Source: Pelodictyon phaeoclathratiforme BU-1 (lineage in GTDB: Bacteria > Bacteroidota > Chlorobiia > Chlorobiales > Chlorobiaceae). Taken from it: 64,000 bases of DNA. Within the stretch, counting starts at the first letter, position 1. Each line of letters begins with the position of its first letter. Positions 59,471 to 64,000 of the stretch are shown here, piece after piece. Under the pieces are notes generated by a model that saw only the letters and a list, made by a program, of their open reading frames with translations, was not told where the DNA came from and made no database searches. Position numbers and translations under genes: made by a program. Where the stretch lies: contig NC_011060.1 of NCBI RefSeq assembly GCF_000020645.1, forward strand, positions 122,501 through 186,500, given 5' to 3'.

Positions 59471-59853
59471 TTCTGATGGTTATTGACTCTGACGTCCTTA
59501 TTTGGTATATGCGAGGGAATGAAAAAGCATATCAGCTCATTGAAAACTCATACAATTTTTTCATATCGGTCATTACCTATATGGAACTGGTTCAGGGAAT
59601 GAGAAACAAACAAGAGTTAATCAAGCTTCGTAAAGCACTCAATGCATGGAATGCACAAATTCTGTATGTCTCTGAAGAGATATCTGCAAAAGCAATGTTT
59701 TACGTGGAACAACATTTTCTCAGTCATTCCATGCAACTGGCAGATGCTTTAATTGGAGCTACAGCAATCGCTCATGGTCTTACTGTTCTCACGGGAAACG
59801 ATAAACACTACAAAGTAATGAAGGATTTTCACATAAAGAAGTTTGTGCCATAA
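59467..59853 (+). CDS. vapC: VapC-type PIN-domain toxin
   Basis: A 128-residue PIN ribonuclease toxin: MVIDSDVLIWYMRGNEKAY (first Asp pair), FISVITYMELVQGMRNKQEL (Glu), HSMQLADALIGATAIAHGLTVLTGNDKHYKVMKDFHIKKF (Asp in LADALIGATA and Asn-Asp in TGNDKHY). Active-site residues are present. Its start overlaps the antitoxin stop (ATGA); MVIDSD at 59476 is an alternative start. The stop codon TAA is part of a 58-bp hairpin. Confidence 0.92.
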   Translation: MILMVIDSDVLIWYMRGNEKAYQLIENSYNFFISVITYMELVQGMRNKQELIKLRKALNAWNAQILYVSEEISAKAMFYVEQHFLSHSMQLADALIGATAIAHGLTVLTGNDKHYKVMKDFHIKKFVP

Positions 59854-59908
59854 GCGGTTAACAAATGGTGAGTAGACCAGAGGAATCTCACCTTTTGTTG
59901 ATCGCTTA
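59851..59908. repeat. 58-bp interrupted palindrome overlapping the vapC stop, absent from the paralogue
   Basis: TAAGCG (59851-59856) pairs with CGCTTA (59903-59908), and AACAAATGGTGAG (59860-59872) pairs with CTCACCTTTTGTT (59887-59899) with one mismatch. The copy downstream of the VapBC chimera lacks exactly this block between TA dinucleotides (CCATAGCAAC there). It may act as the terminator of vapBC or be a small mobile palindrome. Confidence 0.75.
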
Positions 59909-60094
59909 GCAACATGGGAGCAACAATGAGCTGGCAGAGTATTTTAAGGAGTTGAATTTTGCAACAAGCTGTTGCAAAATTACCGGAGCGGGCCTTGCTT
60001 GAGGGTATTCCCTGGGGTCATCACTGCATGTTGATATTTTTATATTCGTGCATACGAATCGGTTTTCTTCGGATGTTGTCGCGTACTGGTTATT

Positions 60095-62317
60095 CTACAT
60101 TATCGATGTTAACACTTTAAACGCGCCTTCGGCATCGAATTTTGAGGCAGCATAGTCAGCACTCAATAATTCATCCGTCAAGAAGTTGTCATATTTTTCT
60201 GTCGCTTTATTGGCGACTGATCGGGCAAGCTCATAAGCATCTGGCACACCCTCTTTTAACAATGCTCTCAAGCAGCTCTGAAGTTTATTTGGTGATACAC
60301 TGGAAATCTCTATTGCAATCCCGTAATTATTTGCTGTCAATCCTTTTGACCTGAGCATAGCTACCAAAGTATCTAAAATTTTGTCGCCCATCCAACAGAA
60401 GAGATACGTTTCATTTCCTTGAATGAGTATCTTTTTATTGGATAATGAAAGTCGGTCAAAAGCCTCTCTTGCTTCTCCCAACAGTTCTTTTGCCTGAGCA
60501 TCAAGAAATATCGGTATACCTTTTTCCGTGTAGACGGCAAACATTTCCTTCCGAATCTGATCATGAACTCTGCCTGCTTGCCCATCGAATTGAGGAAGTT
60601 TTTTTCCTGTTGCCGGCTTTAGTGAAATTACTTTTTTTTGTGCATCTACGTCTAAAACCGTCCATCGTCTTCCACCGAAAATGAGCAAAGAGTTGACTTC
60701 GACGGGACGGTCAAGGGGAAGTGTTCCAAGTGTTCGATCGCCGGTTAGGAGGCGATATTCCTCTGGAGTTGTGAATGCTGCGTAAAAAGAATAGTGGTTA
60801 ACAATGCGTTCTCCCAATTGACCGTGCAGCAATAATCCATCACTTGCTTGCATGATGAGGCGCTGGTTGCCGAGGGTTCTCAATAAATCCACAAACATCT
60901 GTTGCCCGATTTCCTGAAACGCTCCGTTTTTGCAGAGTAAATTATATGCTTGTACCGCAGTTATTCCGCCATACTGAGCTATCAGGGAGAGTAGTTGCTG
61001 TACCATCGTCGAGAGGTGCAGCCCGCCGGATGGAGGTGGCTCGTACCACTTTTCAAGCAAAAGCCTTACCATAGCAATTGTCTGTATCAGATTGGAACGA
61101 AGGCAAGCCAGGGGTTTGGAGCTTATGGTAACTTCATTTTCCTGAATGTATATCCTTAGAATTGCAGGGTCACCATCTTTTCTTCCCGAACGGCCAAGTC
61201 GTTGACGCAAGCTTGCAACAGAGGGAGGTACACCTATCTGAGCAATACTGATCACGCTACCAATATCAATACCCATTTCGAGAGTCGATGTGCAGACGAT
61301 GTTAACGGGATGTGATTTATCCTTTATTGCAGCTTCGGCTTCTTCGCGAAGTCCTTTTGCAAGGTTCCCGTGGTGTGGCCAAAATTCATTAGGAAGATGT
61401 TGTTCTTCGCATTTATTTCGAAGTAAATCCGAAAAATTTTCTACCTGCTCCCGGCTGTTAGGAAAGATAAGGTTGCTTTTTCCCCGGAGGGTCTTAAAAA
61501 GGTCTTCTCCTATTTCGAGGCTGCTGCCATCAGGCGGCACCTCCTCGGTCTCTTCGATCGGATGCAGCAGTGGAGCTTTGTTGACATATCCTCTCAAAAG
61601 AAGCTGAAGTTCCTGTCCCGTAGCGTTTGAGACAATTATCACAGTTTTTGCTTCTGTTTCGGGGCGCAGGAATCGTGAGGCTAGGTGCATGTCCCCAATG
61701 GTTGCGCTCAATCCTATTCTTGGTATTTTTCGCTTGATGGCAAATTCGATACGATGAAGCAAAGATTGCAATTGTTGGCCTCGTTCAGAACCTATAAAGG
61801 AGTGAAGCTCGTCAATGACGATGTAAAGAAGATTGTTGAAAATCTGTGGAACAGCACTGCCATGGTTAACAAAAAGGGCTTCAACAGATTCAGGCGTAAT
61901 CAAGAGGATCCCTGTTGGTTTTTTGAGGAACTTTCCTTTTTTGCTTACAGAAACATCTCCATGCCAAGGATGAACAGGAATATCAAGTCGTTCACACAAC
62001 TGTTCCATTCGGGAAAATTGATCATTGATGAGTGCCTTCAATGGGCTGATATAGAGGACAGAGGCATTTTGACACTCCTTCGCAAGAAGCTTTGAGCAGA
62101 TTGGAAGAAATGCCGCTTCCGTCTTGCCTGTGGCTGTCGCCGCAGCAATAATAACATCGGTATTTCCGGCAAGTATGGGTGCTATTGCCCGTTCCTGTGC
62201 ATCTCGCAGTGTCATCCATTTCTGTTCCCAGATCCAGCGCTGAATCTTTTCATCGAGCAGGAAAAATGCCTGTGATTCGTCAGAGTTTAAAGGATGCAAG
62301 GCTCGCCTCGTCGTCAA
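60095..62317 (-). CDS. brxHI: Lhr-like DEAD/DEAH helicase (BrxHI type)
   Basis: A superfamily 2 helicase of 740 residues. It shows Walker A ATATGKTE (about 59-67), YISPLKALINDQ (motif Ia), DELH (169-172), LSATIGD (motif III), a helicase-C domain with CTSTLEMGIDIGSV and QRLGRSGRKDG (motif VI), and then a long Lhr-type C-terminal part (LTGDRTLGTLPLDRPVEVNSLLIFGGRRWTVLDVD). Such helicases are encoded with BrxD-like ATPases in type 2 BREX and in TerB-linked defence loci. The start at 62317 overlaps the brxD-like gene by 38 bases, so the two are coupled. It is the last gene of the operon, followed by about 185 bases without a gene. Confidence 0.88.
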   Translation of the reverse strand: MTTRRALHPLNSDESQAFFLLDEKIQRWIWEQKWMTLRDAQERAIAPILAGNTDVIIAAATATGKTEAAFLPICSKLLAKECQNASVLYISPLKALINDQFSRMEQLCERLDIPVHPWHGDVSVSKKGKFLKKPTGILLITPESVEALFVNHGSAVPQIFNNLLYIVIDELHSFIGSERGQQLQSLLHRIEFAIKRKIPRIGLSATIGDMHLASRFLRPETEAKTVIIVSNATGQELQLLLRGYVNKAPLLHPIEETEEVPPDGSSLEIGEDLFKTLRGKSNLIFPNSREQVENFSDLLRNKCEEQHLPNEFWPHHGNLAKGLREEAEAAIKDKSHPVNIVCTSTLEMGIDIGSVISIAQIGVPPSVASLRQRLGRSGRKDGDPAILRIYIQENEVTISSKPLACLRSNLIQTIAMVRLLLEKWYEPPPSGGLHLSTMVQQLLSLIAQYGGITAVQAYNLLCKNGAFQEIGQQMFVDLLRTLGNQRLIMQASDGLLLHGQLGERIVNHYSFYAAFTTPEEYRLLTGDRTLGTLPLDRPVEVNSLLIFGGRRWTVLDVDAQKKVISLKPATGKKLPQFDGQAGRVHDQIRKEMFAVYTEKGIPIFLDAQAKELLGEAREAFDRLSLSNKKILIQGNETYLFCWMGDKILDTLVAMLRSKGLTANNYGIAIEISSVSPNKLQSCLRALLKEGVPDAYELARSVANKATEKYDNFLTDELLSADYAASKFDAEGAFKVLTSIM

Positions 62318-63626
62318 TTATGGTTGTTGGTGAAATCGATGTGTTGAAGGAGCTACTCTCTTCAGGAATAAAGTCGAAATCAGGGTTGGTATCAGGCTTA
62401 ATCTCCACAGTTCCAAGAATCTCTTGCAATGTGGTATGCTGGTTTTGTTCAAGAACTGAAAGAAGGTTTACAAAACTGGTAATCGTATTTCTTGGTGTCC
62501 GAAAATAGGCATCACCAATTCTTTTCGAGCAATGTTCCATGAATGCTTTCAGCCCCTCATCAGAAATTAGATATTCCGGTGAATTTCCGTAGGCAAAGAC
62601 ATGCCGTATCTTTACCAGCAGAATAAAGAAGTCTTCAGGACTGAGGTTGCTGAGACGCAAAACAGGGCCACTATAATCTACCAGCCCTTTAACAGCGAAG
62701 GAGTTTTCAGCAAGGCGTGATTGAAGCGCTGGATAGCTGAACAGCCCTTTGCGGGGATCCATAAGAAAATCAGGGGTACCGCCCATGATGAACCCGAGTC
62801 CGCCAGCCGTTCCTTGCAACGAATCGTTTAATATTCGAAGAATCTGTTCGTAGTTTGAGTTTCTTGCCTGCACATTTGATAGCTTGTAGAGATTTACCAG
62901 TTCATCAAGGCAAATCAGCATTCCATTAAATCCGGCAAGTCTCACAAACCGGGATATCAGTTTGAGGTGGTCATAGAAGCTACCATCATCAATAATTGTC
63001 CTCACTCCGAGAGCATTACGGGCATCTGTTTTTGTTGTGAATTCAGCTCGGAGCCATCGTATTGCATCTGCCTTTAATTGCTCATTTCCGGTGTCATGCC
63101 CTTTCCAGTAAGCGGCTATAACATGAGCGAAATCATAACCTCCGACCATTTCCGATAGAAACTCAAGTTTCTGGTGAATAACTGATTCAGGATTATTCCC
63201 AGATATTTTTGAATCTTTCAGTGCTTCAGTAATGAATCGTTCAACAATGGTTGGCATGGCACCTCCGCCCGGCTTGGTGCGGGTTGATATATTGCGCATC
63301 AATTCAGCATATAATGAGCGAGCCTGTCCACCGGTTGCATGTAGCCTTCTGTCCGGATTCAAGTCAGCATGTGCTGTGACCAATCGTTTCTCAAGAGCTA
63401 TCGCCCTGACAAGATTCAGAAAAAAAGTTTTGCCGGAGCCGTATTCACCTATGACAAAGCGGATCCCGGAACCATTATCAGCAATCCGCTCAATATCTTT
63501 GATGAGCGCTGCGATTTCGTTCACTCGACCAACCTGGATGAGGTGCTGGCCAAGACGCGGGACAACTCCTGCGCGTAGTGACTGAATGATTGCGTCTCGC
63601 TCTTTTGGTCGAATTGCTGTTGTCAT
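62280..63626 (-). CDS. brxD: BrxD/DUF2791 ATP-binding protein
   Basis: A 448-residue P-loop ATPase: IRPKERDAIIQSLRAGVVPRLGQHLIQVGR, Walker A GEYGSGKTFFLNLVRAIAL (60-67 core), DLNPDRRLHATGGQARSLYAELM, the Walker B-like NGMLICLDELVNLYKL, and GFIMGGTPDFLMDPRKGLFSYPALQSRLAEN. This is the DUF2791/BrxD family (ORC/Cdc6-like ATPases) of BREX type 2 and related defence operons. It overlaps the TerB-C gene by 4 bases and the helicase by 38 bases, so the three form one operon. Confidence 0.9.
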   Translation of the reverse strand: MTTAIRPKERDAIIQSLRAGVVPRLGQHLIQVGRVNEIAALIKDIERIADNGSGIRFVIGEYGSGKTFFLNLVRAIALEKRLVTAHADLNPDRRLHATGGQARSLYAELMRNISTRTKPGGGAMPTIVERFITEALKDSKISGNNPESVIHQKLEFLSEMVGGYDFAHVIAAYWKGHDTGNEQLKADAIRWLRAEFTTKTDARNALGVRTIIDDGSFYDHLKLISRFVRLAGFNGMLICLDELVNLYKLSNVQARNSNYEQILRILNDSLQGTAGGLGFIMGGTPDFLMDPRKGLFSYPALQSRLAENSFAVKGLVDYSGPVLRLSNLSPEDFFILLVKIRHVFAYGNSPEYLISDEGLKAFMEHCSKRIGDAYFRTPRNTITSFVNLLSVLEQNQHTTLQEILGTVEIKPDTNPDFDFIPEESSSFNTSISPTTIIDDEASLASFKL

Positions 63627-64000
63627 ACATTGATCTCCTTGGCAAATTGTGCGTTGATAATTATTGGGTCATCACCTTCAAAGAACATATCTCCAAAGTG
63701 ATCAAATGATGCGTCGTTTATGCTTTCGAGTGTTCCATCCAGCATCAAGCTGTGGTCGGCTGCAAGTTTTTCCAGTTCGACTCTCGTCCACATGAGCTTG
63801 CACGCGAGCTCTTTCATAAATGCAAATGATTTAGGATCAAGTCCAGTAATGGGAACGTCTGTTCTCCTTGCTTCCGACATTAATGTTGTTATCTGCTCAT
63901 GTTCATTTTCAGAGAAAATATCATTCAGAATTGAGGATATAGTATTGGTCTCTGCATGGATTGTTTTTATTTTGTCCATATCAAGAGAAATACCATTAGA
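63623..64000 (-). CDS. TerB-C domain protein, C-terminal end (gene runs off the window)
   Basis: The visible 125 residues end with LDPKSFAFMKELACKLMWTRVELEKLAADHSLMLDGTLESINDASFDHFGDMFFEGDDPIIINAQFAKEINV. W.R.ELEKLAADHxLMLDGxLExINxAxFDxxGxxxxEGDDPIxIN is the typical end of TerB-C domains. Full proteins of this family carry TerB-N, TerB and TerB-C domains. The frame is open to the window edge, so the start is outside. Together with the ATPase and the helicase it forms the TerB-BrxD-BrxHI type of predicted DNA-processing defence unit. Confidence 0.75.
   Translation of the reverse strand, partial: SNGISLDMDKIKTIHAETNTISSILNDIFSENEHEQITTLMSEARRTDVPITGLDPKSFAFMKELACKLMWTRVELEKLAADHSLMLDGTLESINDASFDHFGDMFFEGDDPIIINAQFAKEINV

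Overview
The window looks like a chromosome segment of a green sulfur bacterium (Chlorobiaceae, Chlorobium/Pelodictyon-like). The main evidence is a chlorophyllide a reductase subunit Z (BchZ) gene at 50.2-51.6 kb, in one tight operon with glycine dehydrogenase subunit 2 and a GH3 glycosidase. Housekeeping operons surround it. The genus is an inference from overall content; no rRNA or tRNA gene was found.

Layout. 0-3.8 kb: the S6-SSB-S18-L9 operon, then a small winged-helix gene, a frameshifted rhodanese, a UPF0149 gene and yjbQ. 3.9-11.8 kb: a complete IS1634-type element with target duplication, an ECF-sigma-like gene, an NhaD-type antiporter, and a DUF389 membrane-protein gene split precisely by an ISNCY-type element. 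11.8-18.1 kb: a TetR-regulated RND efflux operon. 18.2-22.6 kb: a gene graveyard holding fragments of HsdM, HsdR, HipA, a YgjP-like peptidase, YjbQ/integrase and an antitoxin, plus one intact and one truncated DUF4143 ATPase.

22.8-30 kb is the most unusual part. A translationally coupled operon encodes two unrecognised proteins, a receiver-like/sigma54-type AAA+ protein without a DNA-binding domain, and, after a short gap, a 789-residue receiver-phosphoribosyltransferase fusion. Its 5' end is cut by an IS3 element. Left of the IS lies the first 65 codons of a gene that probably headed the same locus. This looks like a poorly described signalling or conflict system.

30-36 kb: a DUF4143 ATPase, a ParE/RHH toxin-antitoxin pair, and a nitrosative-stress cluster (Rrf2 regulator, ferredoxin, TPR protein, Hcp). 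36.4-45.7 kb: a toxin-antitoxin archipelago. At least six TA-like modules (VapBC, HigBA, MNT/HEPN, UPF0175-DUF3368, a second HigBA-like pair, DUF6978-DUF1828) and several broken ones are separated by three decayed copies of one DNA methyltransferase gene and three fragments of pheS. The intact pheS follows directly. 45.7-50 kb: pheS, rplT, rpmI, infC and thrS on the minus strand. 50-55 kb: bchZ, GH3, gcvPB.

55-60 kb: a second decayed defence/TA zone with a truncated DUF1016 protein, a VapB-VapC deletion chimera and its intact paralogue, and an Abi-like gene interrupted by a second identical IS3 copy. 60-64 kb: an Lhr-like helicase (BrxHI type), a BrxD/DUF2791 ATPase and the end of a TerB-C protein, forming a defence-type operon that runs off the window. 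Many of the deletions in the decayed zones lie between short direct repeats, which suggests slippage as a main route of decay.
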